Positions 44,072 through 56,300 of a stretch of 64,000 bases of DNA are shown piece after piece. Each line of letters begins with the position of its first letter. Position 1 is the stretch's first letter. The DNA comes from Dysidea avara (Eukaryota > Porifera > Demospongiae > Dictyoceratida > Dysideidae): assembly GCF_963678975.1 (NCBI RefSeq), contig NC_089281.1:22869375-22933374 (forward strand), in the 5' to 3' direction. The notes under the pieces are model-generated. The model was not told where the DNA came from. It worked only from the letters and a program-made list of their open reading frames with translations, and ran no database searches. Position numbers and translations under genes: made by a program.

Positions 44072-44898
44072 AGAGATGGAATGATACAGTACATCAATAC
44101 ATCATTGTATCGCAATATGCAAGAGAGTAATCAATACATTGTGTATCGCAATATATCGGATGCATTGACTTGAGCATTATATGCTTGGCATAAATTCTCA
44201 AAATATTGAAATGCAGATGCCAGTTTACAACCAAATTACTAAGTTAGTGGAGTTAGATTAGAGAAGATACTCTGTCTGTCTTTTAAGAAATCTGACCGTG
44301 ACATATGATATCAGTGCACCAGCATTGAAACCAGGTCAGGTCATCCGGGTCTAACCCGGTTTACAAATTATCCGGGTCTGACCCGGATTGGATCACGTGA
44401 GAAACGAAATTGTTCGTTTGACAACGTGGAAACTTATAAACGCTATTGCGTAGCTCTTTCGTGAGCCACGCCCACTTATCGCGTTACCAACATACGCTCA
44501 GCCACGTCCATTTATTAGTAAGCGCAGTATGTAGCACGAAACTGAGGGTATCTATGGTGAGGGGTAGCTATTGTCAGTAGGTGATGACCTTTTTTTTTTT
44601 TTGGTCTTCAACCTATAGCTAGGCTGAAGTTGCAATTCCAAAGTCTGGATCCGCACCTGTTTACTCAACACGAATCGAATGCTCAAAACGTAGTCTCGCT
44701 CGAGACTAGCCGAAACATAGCTCTTATCGCACGCCTCGGGTTTAATTAATCCGGGTCAAATCTGGGTCTGACCCGGATTGCTATCCAGGTCAGTGGGTCA
44801 TCCGGATCAGCAGTAGTGACCCGGTTTCAACGCTGCAGTGCACCACTTTGTAATATATTGTTGTATCATGGCAATATATCAATACTTTCAAATCCCTA
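44072..44898. mobile_element. hAT-like MITE interrupted by a second MITE
   Basis: Outer termini TAGAGATGGAATGATACA and the complementary TGTATCATGG...AATCCCTA. Flanks TTAAAGGA and ATATAGGA match at 6 of 8. Internal ATGTATCG/CAATATAT repeats. The element is split by the insertion at 44320-44835, which it therefore predates. Confidence 0.65.
44320..44835. mobile_element. hAT-like MITE, family C, copy 1, perfect 8-bp duplication
   Basis: 516 bp with termini CAGCATTGAAACC and GGTTTCAACGCTG, flanked by perfect CAGTGCAC duplications (44312-44319 and 44836-44843). Subterminal GGGTCTGACCCGG repeats are abundant. A second, inverted copy is at 54372-55059. Confidence 0.9.
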
Positions 44899-45398
44899 AT
44901 ATAGGATGATAGGAGCAACAATAACAAGTATACAAACAAAACTAAACTTTGAATGGTGAATAAGAATGAAAATCTATCACGTGGCCATGTTAACACTAGA
45001 ATTTAGTGAAGTCTCTAAGTGAGATGCTTTATGCAGCCTTTTTTTTTCGCAAGGTAATACACTATTTAATACTTTTGGTTATAATTATTGTCAAAACAGA
45101 TTGAGTTTGTACCTTCATTGTCCAGTATTACACCATGATGTATCTTTATACAGTAAACAATGATATGTTAGAAACCTGTAGTCAAAAAAATTTTAAATAT
45201 AACAAATATGCAGCATGGCTACATACTACAATGAGTAGAGTATTGATCAACAGTTTATGACTGTGTATACTAGCTAAATAAAAATACCATTATTATGCAC
45301 TGAATATTTAGGGTCATTTTGCACTACTTCTGAAAAAAAATGGACACAATGAGACTCTAGACAATCAATCCCAGAAACCAAGTATCTCTTACTTGGTT

Positions 45399-45638
45399 TA
45401 TAGTGGAACCTGTCAACAGGACACTTGAAAATGAAGGCACCTGTATAATCTGGATACTTGATGTAAACTGACCTGGAAATTACGATACATTGATGATTAG
45501 GACACTTTTGGCTGGTTCCAAGGTATCCATAATACACAGGTTTCACAGTAAAAGCGAAAATCAGGACTCCTTGATAATCAGGGAATTTGGTTGGTCCCAA
45601 TACTTGAAGTATGTCCATACTATTCAGGTTCCACTATA
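45399..45638. mobile_element. TA-flanked MITE (mariner/pogo type)
   Basis: Ends TATAGTGGAACCTG and CAGGTTCCACTATA; internal sequence is partly palindromic. The TA at each end suggests a TA target site. It lies just downstream of Fringe-like exon 10 and produces a spurious 114-codon minus-strand frame. Confidence 0.75.
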
Positions 45639-45719
45639 ACCATACACATAATTAATTTTACAGTTCTCATTTAAAGTGTGATTACATCGTGCTATTGGCT
45701 GCAGCAAGCAAACACTAAC

Positions 45720-47300
45720 CTGGTTGGATCTTCAGTATCTGTGAATAGTCTTAGTTGAGGATCTATTTTGCTTTCTGTGTAGATCCCATCAAGTGAACCG
45801 AAACTAATGGTGATCTATAGGCAAACAAAAAACATAGAAGTTTAGGATTATAGTAATCCTTAAGTACAGGCACACTGTGCCAGGAAATTGATACATAAAT
45901 ATTAAGATTTTTCATTTACTATGCTCATTTTGATTTCTTGAAACATAATACACACACAACTTACACCAGGGACTGGAAATGATGTCATAAGACTAGCATA
46001 GTCCTTGTAGTGTATAGTCCTTGTAGTATTATTTCATGACCGGTGGAAGTGATTATAAATAGCAGGTTATTCTAAGTGATGTTATGGGGGGTATATTTTT
46101 AAAGTTCTTTTAGAGATAGATCCACACTTGCCAACTTATATGGCAGCTGCCATACTGGCTGTAGTGCACTTCACATACTAAAGATATACTGTATGAGGTG
46201 AAATTCATCTGTAAGCTCTCAACAGCTATACCAGAATTCTTGAGGAGATAGATTAAGGAGTTGAAATCAATGATACTTAAAAATGCTCGATAGAAAGATA
46301 GCACTAGCACTGTCTGTATTGTCATTCATGGTGCAAACTTTACCCATTTTCAGTGTGTGAGATCGAATCTCACAACTATTAAGGCAATTAGATTCTATTT
46401 TTGTATTCTATTTTGACATTTCTAGTTCCTGTATAAGCGCATTGTATATGATATGGCTCACTCACTGTACAAACAGTACAAATCAGCCATGCCCATATAA
46501 CACGTAAAGTAGCTGTAAATTGTTGTACTCACCAGTTTTGATAGAGCTTCTGTACTGATGTTCTTCAAATCAGTATACATGTTATCAACATGTGTCACAT
46601 TGTATCCCAACACCAACTCTATTACAGTACATCATAACACACCATACTATTCTATACAGCAGGTTATTGTTGCAAAGTCCAATATTATTGCAAAACAGCT
46701 AAAACAGCCTCCAGCATAAATATTTCTCCATAATTCTCTATGCATCTCTTTGGATGTTATGGTAAAATTACAAACACTTAAGAACACAGAAGGTATAGCC
46801 TGCTCACTAAACAATATAGAGTCTGCTATCAGAATTTTTTTGTAAGATAAACAAACTTTGATTTGCAAAATTTGGACCTCACACATATCCCACTGTATGG
46901 TATAGTATTCACATTACCTATGATAGCACCAACCGTCATATCACCTGGGTACCCCGAAACATCACAAGTGTTCTGAAATTTGTCCATGCCACTATAAACA
47001 ATCACGTGGCAGCCATTTAAATATGGAACTGCGTGTACCAAACATGTACACAATAGTTGGTGATACATACATATATACTTGCATACATACACATACATAC
47101 ATACATACATACATACATACATACATACATACATACATACATACATACATACATACATACATACATACATACATACATACATACATACATACATACATAC
47201 ATACATACATACATACATACTTACGTGCATACATACTACATACATACATACATACATACATACATACATACATACATACATACATACATACATACATACA

Positions 47301-47331
<31 letters not shown>

Positions 47332-50300
47332 GTACGTGCATACATAATACATACATACATACATACATACATACATACATACATACACACATATGTACGT
47401 GCATACATAATACATACATACATACATACATACATACATACATACATACATACATACATACATACATACATACTTACGTGCATACATACTACATACATAC
47501 ATACATACATACATACATACGTACGTACGTACGTACATACATACGTACGTACGTACATACATACATACGTACGTACATACATAAACACATACATACATAC
47601 ATACATAAGTACACACATGCACACACCTCATATGAAATTTACTTTTTGCAGTTTTATAATACAGAGGGTTAAATTAAAAGCAGTGAGTGTTGAATTCATA
47701 ATATTAGTGTAGCTCTACACTAATATTATGAATTCTTGATAAGACTACAGTTTACAGGGCAGATTTTACTGTGTGCCTTTATAAAGACTTGTCCATCTAC
47801 AGTATAAAATGTCTATGTACTATGAAGAAATGGTGAAAACGGAGGAGGGGGATAAATAATAGTTATACGGGCACAACGTGGAGTCTATGAAATTTATAAA
47901 CCCGAAGGCCCGGGCTGTAGCGCACAAGTGAAGCGAGGGCGCTACTAAGGGCCTGAGGGTTTATAAATTTCATAGACTCCACATTGTGCCTGTGTAACTG
48001 CTTTAGACTCTATTTCACATTACACTCAGATTACTTAACTCATCCACGGCTGTTTCTGCTGTAGGCTCGGCAAGAGCGGCTGGTTTTCTTGCGATAATAC
48101 TAGCGCCATGGCAACTATGCATCCTCACGTGACAAAATAATAGCGCTTGTTAAATCACTGCACGTGAACAATGCATAGCGATTGGATAAACCTAGATTTT
48201 GAGCATATGTTATATTGTGCCTGAAGGCGTGGAGTATATTAGAAAACAAGGTGGAGTATATGAGATTTATTACCCACCCAAAACAGCCTAAATAGAGTCT
48301 AAGGGAAGGGGGACCAGAGTCCCTCAGTTATTGACTCTGAAAATACTTTATCTACAGCAACACGTCATGTCAAGGACAGGATATAGTATAATATTTCCAG
48401 TTTTGTCACTTATTTAGTCAAGAAAAGAAATGTTCAGACTTTTATGCAAGGAAAATTATTAGCAATGCAAGCGATACTGGAGTTGTGCAAGTGGACAGTT
48501 GACTGTATACATGTACTGACCAACATCACAAACATCTAATTACTTAAAATATTTCTCCAGTTTCATCATCAATGGCAAACTGATGCAGTATGTAGCTCCA
48601 GCTAAATACCAGAACATTTTCTGGCTTACATTCTGAAATTACAGCACATAAATGTATTAGCATACTGCATAGGTACAATTACTGCAGGCAGTTCTAAATG
48701 CATAGTATGTACTTGTAGTATCAGTGACTATAAGAAGGTCTTCCTTGCTTTACTATTATATGAAATCTTTTAACTGACAATTTTGCTGTGGGACTACTTA
48801 AGGGAACACTTCTAGTCTCCATGACCACAGAATGCCACTTAAAATCATTCACTACTCATGATATATTTTCTGTACAGCCTCTTAATAGCACTTTCAAGTT
48901 ACCCTTTAAATTCTAAAGTTTCTTATACAACTTCATAGATTCTCCAACATGGTCCATGTATTTTTCTACCATCAATAATCCCAATAATCAAAACTGAAAG
49001 GTAATAGGCACTTTGCGTGCGCATACACAGACCCAACATGACCACATACAATTGTAATCTAATCACCATAGTTACAGTATAACTTACAGAAACTCCACCT
49101 GGTCTTGGAAACCTTCCAACGTAATATGGTTTGGATTGATCATATTTAGACAGTAAATTTGATAATTCCTTGACATTGACGTAAACATCATCATCAAAAT
49201 GACAATACCATTGGACTCTAACCAAGCAAAAGCATCAATTGTAAGTAAAATGGTTAAAAGTGGCTTGACTACAATTTATATGGCAAAACACTGATTAAAA
49301 TGTTATAGGTCATGATCGAGACACACAGCAGTATGCCATGCAGCAAATGAAGGCAGGAAATGAAGGCCACCAATAATTGGTGACAGACAAGTGTGTATTA
49401 CACTGGAGTAATTTAAAAACATGTAATTTCACACACCTGTAACTTGGTATATAGTAGTGCCTGCATGAAAAAAAAATCTTGCTGAGGAAATTCCCTTGGG
49501 GTGGGGCACCTCCTATTACAAATTTGCATTGAATCTGCCTAGCCATTTCCAAGATACATGCCTTCAAGTTTCTTTGTATCTCTTTCTGCACACTTCAGAA
49601 ATATTGTCATAGCTAATGCACACATTATTTGATTTACGGTACTTCAAAGTTTGAACCATTTATGGTCCAATTCTTGCATGAATTAGACAAAGGGCCAGAA
49701 AGTTATGTTTAATATTCTAAAATTCACATGTGTGATTTACTATTATACCGCTTATGGAAGATATCTGAATTTTTTTCTTGCAGATTATAATGGCATAAAC
49801 ATACTATATTATGAAGACAAGAACCAAGCACATGGAACAAGCACTATCTAGCTACTCTTATTGAGGAAGTGGTGGCCAAGAAATGGCTGCAGTGATTTGA
49901 TACAACTTTGTTGATATCAATATCGCTGCAGCCATTTATTGGCTGCCACCCTTTCATATCACATCTTTTTCTAACTATGTAGCATACGTTTTGATGGCCA
50001 CACTCTTTTTCATTGCTTGACTGTTTTGGATTAGACATTATGGGTAATCCAGCAATGTATTACCACTATACTATAGCATTAAAATACTGACTGCTCTATT
50101 AGAGTAGATTGTGGTACCATGCTTCCACCAGCCATGCTTGAATAGTGTTGGCAGTGTAAAACCTTCTATATCTCATTAAATACTAGGGCGGGTCATACTG
50201 ACCTGTAAAATACGTGAGTTCAAATATTACGCACAGCGCCGTAAACCGAACACCCTATGCCCTTATACTAGGCACGATTTGAAAGATAAATAAATTTCCA

Positions 50301-53300
50301 ACAAGATGGTGGTACAACATTGTGTTCCAGAGATACAGCACCATGAAGTTGGTCAAAAGATCCGTGATAAAATGTAGCCATTTGGGATGAAGCGAATTGA
50401 AGTCTTTACCCTCATCTTGGCGGATTCGCTACCTGACACCAATCACAATTGGTGAAATACAACCACTGCAGCATTCTAATTACTACAATGAGGCCAAAGA
50501 AGGCGGAGAAGCAAGTAGCTTAGTCGAAAATGGTACCATTAGCAGACATAGTCGCGAGCATCCTTTATGGCAACGCTGCTGTACTCTTCAATGATTGTGA
50601 TGAAGTTTATCAAGAATTAACCATCCTAAACGATCTTACTGATGCCAAATAACAGTTGTAGTGAGTTTGTAGCGTTTGTGATGATTATATGCAATGAAAT
50701 TGATTATTATTACAAAAATAAATGTCTATTTATTGAGATTGCGGCTGGTATTTCTCAGCAAAGGAGTGGTCAATCTCCTTCAAGTTTGGTGTGTGTACAG
50801 CAGAGTTGTCCATCAACTTGTGTATCAAATTTGCAAGTTGTACCTATTTTACTTTTCAAGTTATTAGCAAAATAAGTACAAATTTTCAAAGATCATTTTA
50901 AAATGTTGACAGGTGCACAATTCTTGTCACAGAGTGGGTGTGACCACATGACTTTGTTCAAACATAATGTGATATATTCCACCAAGTTTTAGCATATTTC
51001 CACAAGCAAAACTAAAGTTATCAATTTTACAAAAAAAATGTATATTTTTTATCTCCCAGAAGTTAGTATTCAATGAGATATACCATGTAGTTTTTCAAAG
51101 ATACATCCTTAATTTTGAGGGGAATTTTCTTGTTCATCAGAGTTTATATGGAGACTCTTTTGCATGCTTAGATGTACTGCATTTGCTACCCTGACAACAA
51201 AGCTACCTATCATGTGCATTAAAAGCCTTTTTACAGTTTCGGGCACTACAGTATTTTAAATCAATTTGCAAGACTTTTTGCCAATGAATGCTTTCAAGTA
51301 GCTATTGGTACTAACAATCTGCTACAACTTGGCATGTGCTTTAAACATTGAGTAAATAATTTGAAGGGGCAATTCTTATAAATTCGCAAAAACTGTGAAA
51401 ATTTTCCAACAAAAAAAACACATTGCCTCCACCAGCATTTTAGGACCATATAATATAACCTATCTATGTAACATTTTTTGTCAACATGACCTTGTACACA
51501 CAGTACACAATAGTGAATTGCTGTACTTACTGTTGTCCATGTGATTTGTGCGTTTCCAAATAATTGTAAAACTGTTCATATTCCACACCTGACTTGCAAC
51601 ACAAGTCTCTCCTATATATAGATAAACAATTTTAAAAGGATATCAATAACAGACTATAGCAATATTAGACCATTCTATAGATGACATATTATGTATATAG
51701 TAGCACCAGATCTTCCAACAGCAAGTCATGCCACAGAAATTCTGACAATGTGCTAATTCACATGTCTTTAGATTGTGAAATACATACTAATCACTGACTT
51801 ATCCTTTTCCCTCCCTATTATCAAACGCAAACTGGTTAATTCTATGGAACCAATTTTAAACACTTTTGACATTAATTTGTACTTTAATATTATATCCTTG
51901 TATTGTAGTAAGCTTCCCCACTCGTGTAACTTTTATATTTCGTAGTACCTAAGTAAATTGGTTATAAGTACATAATTAGTGATTTTTCTCCTTTAATGTT
52001 TTTGTACATGTGTTAATTGATCTGTAGAGCAATAAATAAAATTAAAATATATTCTAAAATCCATGTGCTCATAGGTATAGCAGAACAAGGTAAAAGTTAT
52101 AGGGCCACACACACAATTTCTAAGACACAATGATAACAAAATACAACTAACATGTATATAATACACACAGGTGTATAAGAACTTACACTCGATGTCCTAG
52201 TACGCACTTTGCCCTGACAATATGGAATCCTACATGAGTTAACCAGAAAGAAAAGGTAACATATAACTACATGAGTTAACCAGAAAGAAAAGGTAACATA
52301 TAACACAGAGAAACACCACTAGAATTTTTGTCCATGAAACGCATATATTAGAGGAAGCTCCGTGAAAACTGTTTATAGACGGATTATTGCCATGACTATA
52401 TCTTGTATGAAACAATACTTGGTGCATGAAACATTGCACATGTCCCTATAAAGGTGTATGATTTGATAGTAACATCATCTGTATGAAATGATTGCACATT
52501 TCAAGGACAAAAAATCTAGTAGTAAAAGTGGTATACCTTCTTCAGTTAATTCATCTTCAAATTGTTTGAGATCAGTAAAACTATCATTAACATAGTCTGA
52601 AACTATCATAAACTATAGGAGAACAAATTTGTCAACATCTATGCATAAACAGTTAGTATACATGTAATAGTTGTAACATGGGCATGAGGGCTTTGACTGA
52701 TATGTATTCCCTCTGCCCTCGAGCAGTTGGGCATACATATCAGGCAAAGCCTGAATGCCCCGTATTACAGCTAATATGTAACATTTATTAGGCTGATAGC
52801 CTGTACAGGGTGATCAATCACCCAAGCCAATACAAGTGCAGCCACTGGATGTATTATATTATATGCATACCTAAAATTTTTGATTATGGGTCAGCAGCTA
52901 GTACCTGGCTAGGATGAACGGACATATCCTAGAGATATCACGGAAATTATCGGTTACGTGAGTTTAATCTTTTAATCAGTGCTATTGAATCGTTTATGGA
53001 AAAGTATGGAGTTCACTAAAGGCCTAGATAGGTAAGCTTGCTTGTAGAGTGGTTACTCTGTGCAGAGTGATAGCTTCGTGATGGGGGCATGTCCATATTC
53101 GAAAACATGTGGAAACGATCAGTGAATAAGCTATAGCGCTAGTTCTCACCTTAGCCCAATGTTTTTCAACTCGTAGGATGGCGAGGATAACAAAACACTC
53201 TCCATCTGAGTGGTTTCCATGGCGAAATCCAAGTCATGCACCCTAATCACGTGAGTATTAATCAATCCCCACAATTGATTTCAACATCAACATCTATATA

Positions 53301-56300
53301 ATCACTGCCCAGTTGTAGCCCGGTTAGCTGGGCTATGTAGCCTGGGCGGCTCCTTTGATTTGAGGTGTGAAAGTGTTACATGGCACTGTTATGCTACAGA
53401 AGATAGTCCAATTAGTGGACAGAAGCTCTTGGGAACTGGGGATACGTACAATTTGTACATTGGAGTACTTTAAATGGTACTGAGATGTTGAGTTATATGG
53501 GTTGAACCTTAATTCTTTAAGATCATGAGATATTTGATCTTTGATGAAGAGTGACCAACTTCCGTACACCTATAGGGTAGCCATTATTCAAAGTCAGGGT
53601 CAATAATTGTTATGTAGTTAGAGCAATTACGTAGGAGAAAACTAGCAGGCAGCAGTGCATACTGTATGAACACTTGTGTTGTGGGCCACATGGAATGGAA
53701 CTAGTAAAATTTCTGAAGAAGGTCTTAATACAACTGTACTTTGATAACTGCAAGCTATCTTAAGTAGGTTGAGCTGTAAATAATACCATATGGGATTCAG
53801 TTAGTTCTACTGGGTGGCAAGGACAGCAAATACCAGAGTAGCTACAGAGTAGCTGTCCTTGCTACTATATATAGTATTGTAGTTGTAATATGTGACTTCT
53901 TACAGTCTACTGCAATAAAGTTGCAAGCTTATACAAAAAAAAACCCTGCAACTTCTGTACATGTTCCTATACTGAGTGCTTTAAAATTTTAAATATTTCT
54001 CTGAAATCAAGTAACACTAAGCCCACAAAATAATCCTATTAAAATGATTTAAACTCTATTTAGGCTGCTTTGGAAGGGTAATAAATCTCATATGTTTTCT
54101 AATATACTCCATGCCTTCAGCCACAATATAACATATGTTCAAACTCTAGGTTTATTCTATCGGTATACATTTTTCACGTGTAGTGATGTAACAAGACAGC
54201 TGTGAACGAGGTAAGTAATCTGAGTATAATGTAAAATAGAGTCTAAAGCAGTTATACGGGCACAATGCGAAGACTTCGGGCTTAGCATTCATTGTGCCCG
54301 TATAACTACTATATACAAATCGTACGAAAATGTGTCTCCGATACAGACAAACATAACACTAACACACACACCAGCGTTGAAACTGGGTCACTACTGCTGA
54401 CCTGGATGACCCACTGACCTGGATAGCAATCCGGGTCAGACCTGGATTTGACCCGGATTAATTAAAGCCGAGGCGTGTGATAAGAGCTATGTTTCGGGTA
54501 GTCTCGAGTGAGCAAGACTACATTTTGAGCGTTCGATTCGTGTTGAGTAAACGAGTAGTTATGTGATAACTAAGCCGGTAAGTTTATAATTTAAATCACT
54601 CAGTGGATTTGGTTCCACGTAGCTACTGTGAGTTTACAGACAGCAATTGGGTGTGGCTTCGTGCATACCTAGTATTACAATTTCCCAATATAAAGTGGGT
54701 GTGGCTCACAAAAGTACTTATCCTGCTGCAAGACTAGACTAAATACAACTTGTACAATAATCGATTAGTGGGTGTGGCTCCACGTAAGCTTGCAGACAGC
54801 AATGGACACAGTTTCGTGCTACAGACTGCACTTACTAATTAATGGGCGTGGCTGAGTGTATGTTTGTAATACGATGAGTGAGCGTGGCTCATGAAGGAGC
54901 TACGTGACTAGCGTTTATAAGTTTCCACGTCATCAAACGAACAATTTCGTTTCTCACGTGATCCAATCCAGGTCAGGCCCAGATAATTTGCAAACCGGGT
55001 CGGACCCGGATGACCCAGAGAAAATGTGACCCGGATGACCCGACTCGGTTTCAATGCTGACACATACGCATGCACATGCACAAATTAGAGTACAGTAGAC
55101 AGCCAAATGTGTGTACATGTATGTCTCAGTACGAGTGATAGAATAAAAACCATAGAGAATAAATAAAACAAAATCTATTGACAAAAATATAAGCATGCTA
55201 CACCCTAGTGGTTAGTAAATATACATGATTATTTAACTGGGTAAACAGTGGCTAGGCATTAAAAAAAATTGGGGAAGGGGTGACGTCGAAGGGCATTGTT
55301 AGTTGTTAAGGGATAGGTTATTGATGTTATTGATTTGGAGTAGTGTTGTTCCAGTTCTCAGTACTGGAACTAAAATAATTTCCCTTTTTATTCCAGTTCC
55401 AGTTCTAGAACTAGAACTAGAACTGGAACTGGAACAATAATTTTGCCTTCCTTAAGACTGGAACTGGAACTAGAACTATAATATTGTTTTCCTCAAAGCT
55501 GGAACTAGAACTAGAACTATAAAGAAATTTTACTGGAACTGGAATTGGTCATAACCATACAGTTTGCTAATGAGATTTTATGCTCTTTACAAGACCAGAA
55601 TTTTATCTGCTGACAAAAGCACACAATGTAGTATATAACTTCATAAAAGCTGTATGTATTACAACCATGTATGCATGTATTAAAACACTGCTTGAAACAA
55701 CTGATTAGCTATAATATTAGAAGAGAATGCCAAATGCAATGCTGGCTCAATCACATTGTTATGTCTGGTTCAGTGTTTGATAATTAGCTACAGGTCTTTT
55801 TAGTACCACTCTGTATATTGCTAGTGTTATAGTTGTTTGTGTAATAATGTTGATAACTATTCCTGTACAGTATTAACTACATACATGAAACAATTAAGCC
55901 TGCCGGGCAAGACTAGCATATATTACTTAATAGTGAGTGTCCATAATTCATTATGGGCTTTTGGTAATACTTAAAGTTAAAAATAAGTGTTGTTCTAGAA
56001 ACTGAAGAATAATTCTAAATGTCATGGTTCCTGAACTGGGACTAGAATTGGTTCCTGAACTGGAACTAGAATTGGTTCCAGAACTGGAACTTGAGCTGTA
56101 ATTCTAAATGTTATGGTTCCAGAACTGGAACTATAACTGTAATTCTAAAGATTATAGTTCCAGAACTAGAACTGGAACTATAATTGTAAAGATTATATGG
56201 TTCCAAAACTGGAACTAGAACTGTAATAACTAGCTGATACTGGAACAACACTAATTTGGAGACTACTCCATTCAGGTATCGTTCTGGGGGATAAGGAGAA

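Larger units (their letters stand above)
37992..45719. other. 7.7-kb gene-poor interval
   Basis: AT-rich sequence between the MIEAP-domain gene and the last identified exon of the minus-strand Fringe-like gene. Recognisable content: a dispersed duplication (40768-40912 and 41381-41530), nested MITEs at 44072-44898, and a TA-flanked MITE at 45399-45638. Part of it is probably the 3' region of the Fringe-like gene: a possible last exon lies near 43143-43375 (minus), where an acceptor in matching phase opens a 77-codon frame, but that frame lacks the expected Fringe C-terminal pattern. Confidence 0.6.

Noticed and set aside
45274..45618. 114-codon minus-strand frame
   Set aside because: Lies across a TA-flanked MITE; it carries no recognisable domain.
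46345..46385. tRNA-like T-loop (GATCGAATCTCACA)
   Set aside because: No matching acceptor or anticodon arm around it.
47023..47712. Long open frames on both strands of about 200 codons (YIHT and MYVC repeats)
   Set aside because: They are translations of the (TACA)n array in all frames, not genes.
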